A stretch of 36,702 nucleotides of DNA, taken from positions 1 to 36,702 of the forward strand of contig CASDRL010000017.1 of NCBI GenBank assembly GCA_949283145.1. Reading direction: 5' to 3'. The notes below the pieces were generated by a model. The model worked only from the letters and a program-made list of their open reading frames with translations. It was not told where the DNA came from and did not search any database. The translations under genes and the position numbers were made by a program. Below, piece by piece: positions 24,676 to 32,063 of the stretch. The stretch's first letter is position 1, and the number at the start of each line of letters is the position of its first letter. This stretch comes from an uncultured Clostridia bacterium (GTDB lineage Bacteria; Bacillota; Clostridia; Christensenellales; CAG-917).

Positions 24676-25653
24676 ATGAAAAAGATCATCACCATCCTCA
24701 TCATAGCGGCACTGGCGGCGGCACTCTGCTTCACGCTCGCCGCGTGCAACGGAACAAACGGCAGCAAAGGCTCCGTCGGCGGCAATGCGCTCGACACCCC
24801 GGAAGAGATCTACGGCTTCAGCGCGGCGTCCGCGGGCATGCTCATATCTTCGATGAACGACGGCGCATACGCAGCGTCCGCGGCGGAAACGGAGGGCACG
24901 CCCGCCCCCGAAGCTCCCGCAGACCCCGGCACCGGCGGCGACACCCCCTCCGAGCCCGTCGTCGATCCCGTGACGGAGGAGCTGGACGGCTATATGGCTC
25001 TCGTCGAGAGCGTGCTCTCCGACGGCGGCTTCAGCGTCACCACCGGCGAGTCCGACCGCGAGGACTACCGAGTGAAGACCGTCGTGACCTGCAAGGACAT
25101 GAACGGCGGCACCATCTCCTACACGATGTACTACAACGAGACCCTCATCCCGGACTACGACGACGATGACGACGATGATCGGGACGAGATCGAAGAGGAA
25201 TATTCCATCCGCGGCATCATGATCATCGACGGCGAGGAATACCGCATAGCGGGCGAACGCAGCTCCGAGAGCGAACCCGGCGAAAGCGAGGACGAGACCG
25301 AATTCGTGGTCTATCTCTCCGAGACCCGCCGCATGGTGGTGGAGCACAGCGTCGAGAACGAAGAGGGCGAACACGAGCGCGAGTTCAACTACATCGTCTA
25401 CGAAGGACGCAGCGTCATCGAGCGCAGCACCTTCGAATACGAGACCGAGCGCGGCGAGACCGAGATCGAAATGACGCACTACAAAGACGGCGTGAACAGC
25501 GTGTTCTTCTTTGACAAGGAGACCGTCCGCGGCAGAGAGTTCATCCGCATCCGCGTCGGCAGCACCGCAAGCCCCACCGCAAGCTATCTCGTGCACATCA
25601 CCGAAAATGCGGACGGGACGTCTTCCTACACCTACGAGCTCATCGGCAGATGA
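24676..25653 (+). CDS. Acidic lipoprotein homologous to the anti-sigma ectodomain
   Basis: This 325-residue lipoprotein has lipobox LAAC (Cys24). After a low-complexity Ala/Pro linker (about 60-100), a roughly 220-residue domain follows that matches the outer domain of the anti-sigma factor encoded across the divergent promoter. Examples are LVESVLSDGG (109-118), SYTMYYNETLI against GYVLYYDKIFI, EEEYSIRGIMI against EENYSIKGILV, and IVYEGRSVIERSTFEYE against TVVEKGSVIERMTVEYE. It is very acidic, with seven aspartates in a row at 162-168. No known domain is recognised. It may compete with or present the signal to the anti-sigma sensor (inference). The start has CAGGAGG; the frame is open far upstream but that part crosses the promoter region. 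A terminator follows at 25688-25712. Confidence 0.85.
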   Translation: MKKIITILIIAALAAALCFTLAACNGTNGSKGSVGGNALDTPEEIYGFSAASAGMLISSMNDGAYAASAAETEGTPAPEAPADPGTGGDTPSEPVVDPVTEELDGYMALVESVLSDGGFSVTTGESDREDYRVKTVVTCKDMNGGTISYTMYYNETLIPDYDDDDDDDRDEIEEEYSIRGIMIIDGEEYRIAGERSSESEPGESEDETEFVVYLSETRRMVVEHSVENEEGEHEREFNYIVYEGRSVIERSTFEYETERGETEIEMTHYKDGVNSVFFFDKETVRGREFIRIRVGSTASPTASYLVHITENADGTSSYTYELIGR

Positions 25654-25687
25654 CGTCACCGACGCTCGCTTATCCCCCCCTATGGCA

Positions 25688-25712
25688 GGACCCGCTCGAA
25701 ATGAGCGGGTCC
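25688..25712 (+). terminator. Terminator after the mirror lipoprotein gene
   Basis: A perfect 10-bp stem GGACCCGCTC/GAGCGGGTCC (25688-25697 with 25703-25712) has a GAAAT loop, followed by CGTCTTTT. It lies 35 bases after the stop codon. Confidence 0.85.
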
Positions 25713-25757
25713 CGTCTTTTGCGCTTATGCGCGGTTCATTGAGCGTTTTCTGATGTT

Positions 25758-27398
25758 TTATCTGGCGGTTTTGACAACTCCCGCCTTCTTTGCGGTGGCA
25801 TACATCCTATATCCGCCGGTGAGATTTAGCGCCTTGAAACCGTGCCCCGCAAGGATGCGCGCGGCGATATATCCCCTGAGACCGACGGCGCACGTGACGA
25901 CGATCGCGGTGTCCTGCGGCAGCTCTCCGAGGCGGTCCCTGAGTTCGTCCAGCGGGATGTTGACGGAGCCCGCTATATGCCCCGCCGCATACTCCTGCGG
26001 GGTGCGTACGTCGAGCACGAAGTCACCCTCTTTCACGTCCTCGGGGCAGGTCACGTCCATCAGCCCGTCCAGCACGTTGGAAGCGATGAATCCCAGCATG
26101 TTGACGGGGCTCTTTGCGGAGTTGAAGGGCGGCGCGTAACAAAGTTCGACCTCGGCAAGATCGCGCACCGTCCCGCCGAATTTCATCACCGTCGAGATCA
26201 CGTCCATCTGCTTTTCGACGCTGTCCGCGCCCACGCCCTGCGCACCCAGCACTCTGCCGTCGGGGGCAAAGAGCAGTTTGAGGGTCATCTGCGCGGCGCC
26301 GGGATAATAGGTCGCGTGCGAGAAGGGGTAGGCGTACACTTTCAGGAATTTCTCCCCCGCTCTTTTCAGCTGTTTCTCATTGCGCCCGACCGATGCCGCC
26401 GTGAGCCCGAACACGCGCACGACGCTCGCCCCGAGCACCTTCCTGCCGTTGGAAGACGGGATGCCCGCGATGTTGTCCGCGACGCTCCTGCCCTGCCTGT
26501 TGGCGGGACCCGCGAGCGGCACGAGGGCGTCATTGCCGTCCGCTCCGATGACGCTCACGGCGTCTCCCGCGGCGTATATGTCGGGGACGGAAGTGCGCAT
26601 CGCGTCATCCACGGCGATGCCGCCGTTCTTTGCGAGTTCTATGCCCGCCGCCTTGGCGAGCGAGGTCTCGGGAGCGACTCCGAGCGCCAGCACGACCGCG
26701 CCGAATTTTCCTTCTCTGCCGTCCGCGAACGAGACTTTGACGCCGTCATCCTCGGCGGCGACGGAAGAGACTCCGACGCCCGTCAGCACGGTGACGCCGT
26801 TCTTCGCGAGTTCGTCCGCAACGAGCTGCGCCATCTCGGGATCCAGAGGAGGCATGACCTGCGGCGCGAATTCCGCAAGAGTCACGTCAAGCCCACGCCT
26901 GACGAGGTTTTCCGCGGTCTCTATGCCGATGAAACCGCCGCCCGCCACCAGCGCGTTCTTCGCGTCCGTTTCCGTGATATGGCGATAAAGTCCCGTCGCG
27001 TCGTTCACGTCCCGCAGCACGAATATCCCTTTCCCGCTCATTCCGAACGTTTTCGCGGACGCACCGGGAGCAAGCACGAGCTTGTCGTACGGCTCGTCGT
27101 ATTCCCTGCCTTCCCGCTCGCGCACGCGCACGGTCTTTTTTTCGACGTCGATGCCGACGGCTTCCGAGCGCACGCGAACGTCGATGCCGAAACGCGCCCG
27201 CAAAAATCCCGGGCTCGCCACGGTGAGGCTCTCCTCGCGCTCTATCTTCCCTCCGACGAAATAAGGCAGTCCGCAATTTGCGTAAGAAACATGATCTCCG
27301 CGCTCGAGAATGACGATCTCCGCGCTCTCATCCAGCCTGCGAAGACGCGTGGCGCAGCTCGCGCCGCCCGCCACTCCGCCTATGATGACGACTTTCAT
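25758..27398 (-). CDS. CoA-disulfide reductase / persulfide reductase with C-terminal rhodanese domain
   Basis: This 546-residue protein has an FAD-binding GGVAGG loop at the N-terminus, the single redox cysteine Cys42 in SYANCGLPY that defines the CoA-disulfide reductase group, a second nucleotide-binding region (VAGGGFIGIETAENL) for NAD(P)H, and a C-terminal rhodanese domain from about 455. The rhodanese active Cys503 is in CAVGLRG. CoADR-rhodanese fusions reduce CoA disulfide or CoA persulfide/polysulfide in the cytoplasm and help with redox and sulfur handling. Length and domain order are normal for the fusion. The start has CGGAGGTGA upstream and its own promoter (27424-27452), so it is transcribed apart from the upstream S-component gene. 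Confidence 0.93.
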   Translation of the reverse strand: MKVVIIGGVAGGASCATRLRRLDESAEIVILERGDHVSYANCGLPYFVGGKIEREESLTVASPGFLRARFGIDVRVRSEAVGIDVEKKTVRVREREGREYDEPYDKLVLAPGASAKTFGMSGKGIFVLRDVNDATGLYRHITETDAKNALVAGGGFIGIETAENLVRRGLDVTLAEFAPQVMPPLDPEMAQLVADELAKNGVTVLTGVGVSSVAAEDDGVKVSFADGREGKFGAVVLALGVAPETSLAKAAGIELAKNGGIAVDDAMRTSVPDIYAAGDAVSVIGADGNDALVPLAGPANRQGRSVADNIAGIPSSNGRKVLGASVVRVFGLTAASVGRNEKQLKRAGEKFLKVYAYPFSHATYYPGAAQMTLKLLFAPDGRVLGAQGVGADSVEKQMDVISTVMKFGGTVRDLAEVELCYAPPFNSAKSPVNMLGFIASNVLDGLMDVTCPEDVKEGDFVLDVRTPQEYAAGHIAGSVNIPLDELRDRLGELPQDTAIVVTCAVGLRGYIAARILAGHGFKALNLTGGYRMYATAKKAGVVKTAR

Positions 27399-27423
27399 AA
27401 GTCACCTCCGGGTTTTTTCTCAT

Positions 27424-27452
27424 ATTATACTCCCGTTATTGCGGCGGGTAAA
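27424..27452 (-). promoter_or_regulatory. Promoter of the CoA-disulfide reductase gene
   Basis: On the minus strand: -35 TTTACC (27452-27447), 17 bases, perfect -10 TATAAT (27429-27424); start near 27417, leader about 19 bases. Confidence 0.7.
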
Positions 27453-27457
27453 GAGGC

Positions 27458-27483
27458 AAAATAAAACTCCCGCGGTGCAGGAG
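27458..27483 (-). terminator. Terminator of the S-component gene
   Basis: On the minus strand a 7-bp stem CTCCTGC/GCGGGAG (27483-27477 with 27473-27467, one T-G pair) is followed by TTTTATTTT. It lies just past the stop codon at 27495. Confidence 0.65.
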
Positions 27484-27494
27484 CGGAAAACGTT

Positions 27495-28199
27495 TCATCT
27501 GCGCCCGGCGCTCTTGCGCACGGCATACGCTATCGGCGGAGTGACGAGCGGGAAAACCACGATCTCTATGACAAAATTGACGGAGAGCATCGCGGACATG
27601 AATTCCGGCGAGACGAGCGTGTCGCCGACATTCCTGCCGCCGTATATCGCCCACATCATGCCGAGCACGAGCCCCGTATTGGTGAGCACGCCCGCAAGAC
27701 ATGCGGCAGCGTCGATGAGCGCCTGCGCCCAACGAGGGATGTCCCTCTTTTTCCCGCGCCCGGATTCCGCGGTCTCTTCGGGCGCCCCCTCTTCCTCATC
27801 CGGCTGCCCTTCCCGCGGCGTACATTCGCCCTCCTCGGCGAGTTCCGTCTCTTTTGCCTTGCGCGCGGCGGCTCTCTCGGCGAGCGCGCCGAGCCCTTTC
27901 ATCACTCCGAACACCGCGGCGGGCACAAACAGGCGCGGAAGGACGGACACCAACGGGTTCTGGAATATGGGTGCCGTAGGCGTGCCCGCGCCGAACGTGA
28001 ACGCCAGCACCAGCGACGTCACCCCCATCACCAGCCCGCCCAACAGCCCCGTTAAAAAGTCCTGCGTTAGCGCGAGCACGAACACGGGCAGCAACGTCAG
28101 CGCAAGCGTTGCGGAGCTTACGCGCAAAGGGATCATACTGAGTATGACCGTGAGCGCCAGCAGCAGCGCGAGCAATGCTATTCGTTTGCTTTTCTTCAT
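27495..28199 (-). CDS. ECF-transporter S component (vitamin uptake), with long acidic loop
   Basis: This 234-residue membrane protein has about six helices and the S-component pattern: an N-terminal MKKSKRIALLALLLAL helix, a Gly-rich GLLGGLVMGV segment, and NPLVSVLPRLFVPA, which is common in riboflavin/pantothenate-type S components. S components bind a vitamin or metal and join the shared EcfA/A'/T module, which is not in this window. The substrate is not resolved. Between the fourth and fifth helices there is a hydrophilic loop of about 45 residues rich in Glu, Pro and Gly, longer than usual. The start at 28199 has GGGAG upstream and gives a normal N-terminus; a start at 28232 is less likely. 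Confidence 0.8.
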   Translation of the reverse strand: MKKSKRIALLALLLALTVILSMIPLRVSSATLALTLLPVFVLALTQDFLTGLLGGLVMGVTSLVLAFTFGAGTPTAPIFQNPLVSVLPRLFVPAAVFGVMKGLGALAERAAARKAKETELAEEGECTPREGQPDEEEGAPEETAESGRGKKRDIPRWAQALIDAAACLAGVLTNTGLVLGMMWAIYGGRNVGDTLVSPEFMSAMLSVNFVIEIVVFPLVTPPIAYAVRKSAGRR

Positions 28200-28332
28200 A
28201 TGCGCGAACTCCCCGTACGAACGTACCGCCAAAGGATATCACAAATCGCCCTTCAAGTCAAACCGCCGCGGGGCGCCGCCCCTTTCCGAATGCTTAAAAT
28301 AACGTTAATAAAAAATTTTGCGTTTTCAATGA

Positions 28333-28341
28333 TGTTTTAAT
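28333..28341 (+). promoter_or_regulatory. Possible extended -10 promoter for the candidate small RNA
   Basis: TG-T-TTTAAT lies in an AT-rich stretch (28296-28360). No good -35 is seen. A second possible -10, GATAAT, is at 28352-28357. Transcription would begin near 28348 or 28364. Confidence 0.35.
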
Positions 28342-28347
28342 AAGGCG

Positions 28348-28525
28348 CGGAGATAATGAAGGCACAAAGAGCGGAAACGTTCTTTCGATATATCCTCCCT
28401 ATATTGCACGAAAGTGCGAAACCCTCCCAAATGGCGAAAGCCAAACAATCCTCCCCCTGTTAGCGAAGACGCCTTAAATCTTCTCTAACGAAAAAGCGGC
28501 AGACCGAGTCTGCCGCTTTTTCGTT
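28348..28525 (+). ncRNA. Candidate structured small RNA with three CCUCCC motifs
   Basis: This 408-base gap (28200-28607) has no gene but strong RNA-like order on the plus strand. Hairpin GCAC-GAAA-GUGC is at 28406-28417, hairpin UGGC-GAAA-GCCA at 28432-28443, then an 11-bp stem with one mismatch (28459-28469 with 28479-28489), then an 18-bp terminator stem. Single-stranded CCUCCC blocks lie before and between them at 28394-28399, 28423-28428 and 28450-28455. The loops are stable GNRA tetraloops only when read on this strand. C-rich unpaired motifs in Bacillota small RNAs pair with Shine-Dalgarno sites. It may belong to a known Rfam family that I cannot name; the 5' end is uncertain. Confidence 0.5.
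28487..28525. terminator. Strong bidirectional terminator at the end of the phage cassette
   Basis: An 18-bp perfect stem (28487-28504 with 28508-28525) with a CGA loop; AACGAAAAAG and CTTTTTCGTT form the base, giving a U run on either strand. It can stop both the candidate small RNA (plus) and the phage transcript (minus). Confidence 0.9.
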
Positions 28526-28607
28526 GGCGCGTCCGCCTCGCGCCTTTACGCACGGATGCGCCGAGTCTGTCCCGCCGCGCTCATGCGCCGCCCGGCGTCC
28601 TGCTGTC

Positions 28608-29633
28608 CTAAAAATAAGTGCCGCTTGCGGAGCCGTCCCCTCGCAGCACGCCCATGAGCTTATCGTAGTAATTCCCGAGATAATACTTCATCGAAGGCGA
28701 CGCGGCAAGCGCGTCCGCGGCGATGTCGGGCGAAAGCGAGGAATAAAAGTCGAGAGCGATGTCATAGCGCTTCAAATAGTTTTCCTGTTTTGCACCCTGA
28801 TAGCCGAATTCCGCCTCTTCGCGGCGCTGCCGTTCCTCCCGTTCCAGGCGCTCCTTCTCCCTCTCGGCGAGAAAGTCCGCGATGTCGTCCTCGCGCTGCA
28901 ATGCGTATTTCCTCTCCGCCTCCTCGACGGAGTTGTTGTACTCCGCATATTTCCGTGCCGTCTTGTCCCGCTCCTCTTTGAGCTCGGCGATGCGCTCCTC
29001 GAGTTCCGCGGCGTATTTGAGATCGAGCTCTTCGAATGCGGCGTCCTGTTCCTGCCGCAAAGCGTCGAGCTCGCGGCCTATCTGTGTCATTTCGCTGTCG
29101 TACTCCGCCTTGCTTGCACGTTCGGCGCCCGCCTTTTCCGCGGAAAGTTTGTCCTGCGCGCTGCTCCTGATGCTGCTGCGTGCGACCCCGCGTTTGATGG
29201 CGTCGTTGTCCGTCTGCTTGCGCAGCTCCTCGTAGAGCTCTCCGAGCTCGCGGTATTTTGTTTCCAGGTCCTTTTCCGCTTCCTCGGCGCGGTCGCCGAG
29301 CCCCTGCTCCGCCACTCCGAACTTGTGCTCCAAATCTTTCTTTTCCGCGCTCTTTTCGTAGTCCACGCCGGCTTGCGCACGCTGTGCGAGCTCCTCGTCC
29401 GTCGCGGGGGTATATTCCACCTTCTCCAGCCCGAGGCTCTCCGGGAAGAGTGCGTCGATGTCGGGCTCCGGCTCTTCGGGGAGCGACTCGCGATATTCGC
29501 GGTCGAGCTCTGCCAGCCTGTCCGTCACCGCCTTTTCCGCCTCGAGAGCGTCTGCGATCGCCTGCTGTTTTTCCTCTTTTCTTTGCGAATCCGTCTTGAA
29601 CAGATCCTTGAACTCATCCCAAAAAGATGCCAT
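28608..29633 (-). CDS. Phage coiled-coil structural or internal protein
   Basis: This 341-residue protein is highly charged and almost entirely predicted coiled coil (about 80-280, rich in Glu, Lys, Arg and Ala), with a short hydrophobic start (MASFWDEFKDLF) and an aromatic C-terminal region (YLKRYDIALDFYSSL, YYLGNYYDKLMG). I do not recognise a family. As the last gene of the head/neck cassette it could be an ejection, tail-needle-like or internal virion protein (inference). The start follows GAGGGAGAGA. The stop lies about 80 bases before the terminator at 28525. Confidence 0.7.
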   Translation of the reverse strand: MASFWDEFKDLFKTDSQRKEEKQQAIADALEAEKAVTDRLAELDREYRESLPEEPEPDIDALFPESLGLEKVEYTPATDEELAQRAQAGVDYEKSAEKKDLEHKFGVAEQGLGDRAEEAEKDLETKYRELGELYEELRKQTDNDAIKRGVARSSIRSSAQDKLSAEKAGAERASKAEYDSEMTQIGRELDALRQEQDAAFEELDLKYAAELEERIAELKEERDKTARKYAEYNNSVEEAERKYALQREDDIADFLAEREKERLEREERQRREEAEFGYQGAKQENYLKRYDIALDFYSSLSPDIAADALAASPSMKYYLGNYYDKLMGVLRGDGSASGTYF

Positions 29634-29645
29634 ATGATCTCTCCC

Positions 29646-29756
29646 TCACTGCTGCTGCGCCGCAGATCCCGCGGCGAGCTCAGCCACCTTTTTTTCCAAT
29701 GCCTGCACCCGGTAGGTCAGATCCTCCACGGCAGCCATGATCTCGTTTATGTTCAC
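29646..29756 (-). CDS. Small phage coiled-coil protein (36 residues)
   Basis: A short frame starts with GTG at 29756 and ends TGA at 29646-29648, encoding MNINEIMAAVEDLTYRVQAL followed by EKKVAELAAG and a Gln-rich end. GGGGAGGT lies six bases before the start, and the frame fills the gap between two phage genes. Heptad-spaced Leu and Val suggest a coiled coil. Function unknown. Confidence 0.6.
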   Translation of the reverse strand: MNINEIMAAVEDLTYRVQALEKKVAELAAGSAAQQQ

Positions 29757-29758
29757 AT

Positions 29759-31201
29759 TCACCTCCCCGCCGCGATCTCAAGCCTCACAACGGGCTGAGT
29801 GATGTAACACAGCCCCGAAGAGGATCGCAGCTCCAAACCGATCTTCACCCCGCTCCTGCCCACAAAAATCGTCTGCGGAGCGTCGGACGCCGGGATCTCG
29901 AACACGTGTTCGACACCATCCGTTTTCACTCTGAGTTCGGCGGGAAAACGCGTTGTCAGCGTGACGTCCTTCACCGTCTTGAACGCGGAGGAAAACAGAT
30001 CGTTGTACGGCGTCCGGTAAATTTTTTTCGTGGGGACGCCGAACACCAGCCCGTCCTCCGCAACGGAAGCGAGCCTGCATCCGTCTGACCCGTCGACCGC
30101 AAAAACTATGTCGTCGGCGGTGTGGGAACGCACCGCACACATGGCGACGATGTCCTCGCCCGCGAGCATGGCAAGACTGCCGTCTCTGAGGTCGCAGCGC
30201 ACGATGGCGTTGGCGGTATACGCCCCCTGACCGAGCTCTCCGATATCCGTTACGCAGCTGATCCAATACGCCCCGCCGTGGTATGCCGCACGGCATCCCT
30301 CGGGATAGGAAAAGTCCGGAAACTCCTTCACCGCAGGTGACGCGGAATAGCCGTCAAAGGCAAATATCCCTTCGTCGGTGAGGAACATTATCCTGTCACC
30401 GCACAGCACGATCGTATGTTTATATATCCGTCCCGTGGCTGTAAACAGCTTTTTCAGCACAAATTCGCTTTGATCGCCGTATGCCGTGAGGCGATAGATC
30501 CCGTGCTCGCGGAAGATGTAAAGATAGCCTAGGAAGGACACCGCCGCGAGCGCGTCGCCGCATTCGTCCTGAAAGGAGATGTAGCCCGCCTCGTCCCCGG
30601 AGACCGTCCAATTCTCCGGGTCGAAATCGTCGGAGAACCATAGCTGTTCGCTCTCGCCGCGCACCGTGCCGTACACTCTTTCGTTGTGCACCGTCACCGA
30701 CGTGAACCGCGGCGCCGACGTGATCGCCTTCACCGACGCGTCGTCCAGCACGGCAAAGGAACTCCCCTCCGAGCACATCAGGAGCACGTCCCTGCCGCCG
30801 TAGTTGTAGCTCACCGCCGACGCGTCCCCTTGCAGCGTATATCCTTCCACCGCATGCCAGACGTCCTGCGCGAACACCGAAGTGTAATAGATCGCGCCCT
30901 CGGAAGTCCCGATGACGAGCCTGTCGTCGTACGCGCCCTGCGACCTTCTGCGATAATGGAAAATGTGCCGCACGTCCGCACCCTCCGGGAGGGCGGGATA
31001 GGTGATCCTAAGCCCCTGTCCGGAGGGATAAAAACCGCTCGCGGCGGAAAGCCCGAGCCCGCCCGTGAGAACGCCGTCCTCGATGCGGTAGTTGAACATC
31101 GCGGGGGTACGGCTCCAATCCATGGCACTCTCGTCCACGGTGGAGCATATGCCGTCAAATCCCACGCGGACCGTCCTCGCCGTCGTCCTGACGCCCTTCA
31201 T
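29759..31201 (-). CDS. Phage neck protein, propeller-like (P22 gp10-like by size and place)
   Basis: This 480-residue protein is made of repeated beta strands with YYTSVF, VLLMCSEG, LWFSDDFDPENW, YLYIFREHGIYRL and IMFLTDEGIFAFDG segments, as in a beta-propeller. Its length and its place after the connector gene resemble the packaged-DNA stabilisation (neck hub) proteins of P22-like podophages, but this match is inferred from layout rather than a clear motif. It could instead be a tail-fibre-like or receptor-binding protein. The start overlaps the previous stop by four bases (ATGA) and has GGGGAGGT upstream. Confidence 0.6.
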   Translation of the reverse strand: MKGVRTTARTVRVGFDGICSTVDESAMDWSRTPAMFNYRIEDGVLTGGLGLSAASGFYPSGQGLRITYPALPEGADVRHIFHYRRRSQGAYDDRLVIGTSEGAIYYTSVFAQDVWHAVEGYTLQGDASAVSYNYGGRDVLLMCSEGSSFAVLDDASVKAITSAPRFTSVTVHNERVYGTVRGESEQLWFSDDFDPENWTVSGDEAGYISFQDECGDALAAVSFLGYLYIFREHGIYRLTAYGDQSEFVLKKLFTATGRIYKHTIVLCGDRIMFLTDEGIFAFDGYSASPAVKEFPDFSYPEGCRAAYHGGAYWISCVTDIGELGQGAYTANAIVRCDLRDGSLAMLAGEDIVAMCAVRSHTADDIVFAVDGSDGCRLASVAEDGLVFGVPTKKIYRTPYNDLFSSAFKTVKDVTLTTRFPAELRVKTDGVEHVFEIPASDAPQTIFVGRSGVKIGLELRSSSGLCYITQPVVRLEIAAGR

Positions 31202-31743
31202 TCACGCCACCTCCCCGCGCCGAGAGTCAAGGGTCTGCCCTTGTAGCGCACCGCAGTCAGTGCCTCGCGGAAGGAAGACTCATATGCTTCCGCCAGCGTA
31301 AAGACTTTGTCCGCAAGATAATATTCGCCGAGAGTGCCGTCCGAGAGCGCGCCCGCCGTGATGCGCATGTCCGCGATGTCGTCCGAGAGCGCCGCGTCGG
31401 CGGGAATGTAGGCATATCTGAGCACAGCTTTCCCTTCCGCATCGGAGCTCAGTCCTTCCGGGCGCACCCACACACGCCTGCGCTTCCCGCCCGAGGTGAT
31501 CGCTACGGGATAAAGGATGCGCTCCGAAAGCGAAGAGACGTCGACGACGCCCTCATGCACCGTCACCTCTTCCTCGCGGTAAAGGGGGATGAACTCCGTC
31601 ACCGCCTCCCTGTATGCGATGTTGAGCGCCGCGAGCAGCCTGTCCGCAAGCGCCTGCTCCTCGTCGGAGAACTCCTGCTTGTCCACAAAATTTTCCTTGC
31701 CCATTTTGATGAGACACTCGCCGATGACCTCTTTCACCAACAT
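31198..31743 (-). CDS. Phage head-tail adaptor protein
   Basis: This 181-residue protein is helical at the N-terminus (VKEVIGECLIKMGKENF; EEQALADRLLAALNIAYREAVTEF), has a central strand pair, and ends with GEYYLADKVFTLAEAYESSFREAL. This helix-strand-helix pattern and size fit gp4/gp6-type connector adaptors that sit under the portal. The start has GGAGGAGG upstream and overlaps the previous gene by 10 bases. Exact family not assigned. Confidence 0.6.
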   Translation of the reverse strand: MLVKEVIGECLIKMGKENFVDKQEFSDEEQALADRLLAALNIAYREAVTEFIPLYREEEVTVHEGVVDVSSLSERILYPVAITSGGKRRRVWVRPEGLSSDAEGKAVLRYAYIPADAALSDDIADMRITAGALSDGTLGEYYLADKVFTLAEAYESSFREALTAVRYKGRPLTLGAGRWRE

Positions 31744-32063
31744 AGTTCCTCCTCCCCCGAAAGAGCGGCTTCCGCCCTTTCGAGTGCGCGTTTTTCCGCA
31801 GCGCGGGCGGCGGAGCGGCAGGCGCGCTCGATGTCGTCGAGCACTCTGTCCGCCCTCTCGATGCGGGTCTCGCGGACGCGCGCTATGACGCGCGCGTCCA
31901 GCTCCCCGCGGGGCACCGCCAGCTGCAGCGCCCCCGATGCGTGGATCTCATATCTTCCGAGCTTTGCGTTGTAGAAAAGCTCGTACCTTCCGTCTATCTC
32001 CTTCAATCTTTCCCCTACGGAATAGAGGTCGGAGACGACGGGGATCAGTTCCTCCCTTCTCAC
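31734..32063 (-). CDS. Conserved phage protein of unknown function
   Basis: This 109-residue protein has an N-terminal strand-rich part (RYELFYNAKLGRYEIHA, LQLAVPRGELDARVI) and a C-terminal helix rich in Ala, Arg and Glu. Proteins with the same pattern sit next to capsid genes in Clostridia phages, as I recall. The start is taken as GTG at 32063, which overlaps the capsid stop (GTGA). Frames further upstream lie inside the capsid gene. No usual ribosome site precedes it, so it may depend on coupling. Confidence 0.6.
   Translation of the reverse strand: MRREELIPVVSDLYSVGERLKEIDGRYELFYNAKLGRYEIHASGALQLAVPRGELDARVIARVRETRIERADRVLDDIERACRSAARAAEKRALERAEAALSGEEELCW

Noticed and set aside
25148..25180. 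GAC/GAT repeat as a possible functional DNA repeat
   Set aside because: It simply codes the aspartate run of the lipoprotein; no sign of a repeat array beyond it.
24373..25659. A 428-residue minus-strand frame opposite the mirror lipoprotein
   Set aside because: The plus strand has the signal peptide, lipobox, ribosome site, promoter and homology to the anti-sigma ectodomain; the minus frame has none and also covers both promoters.
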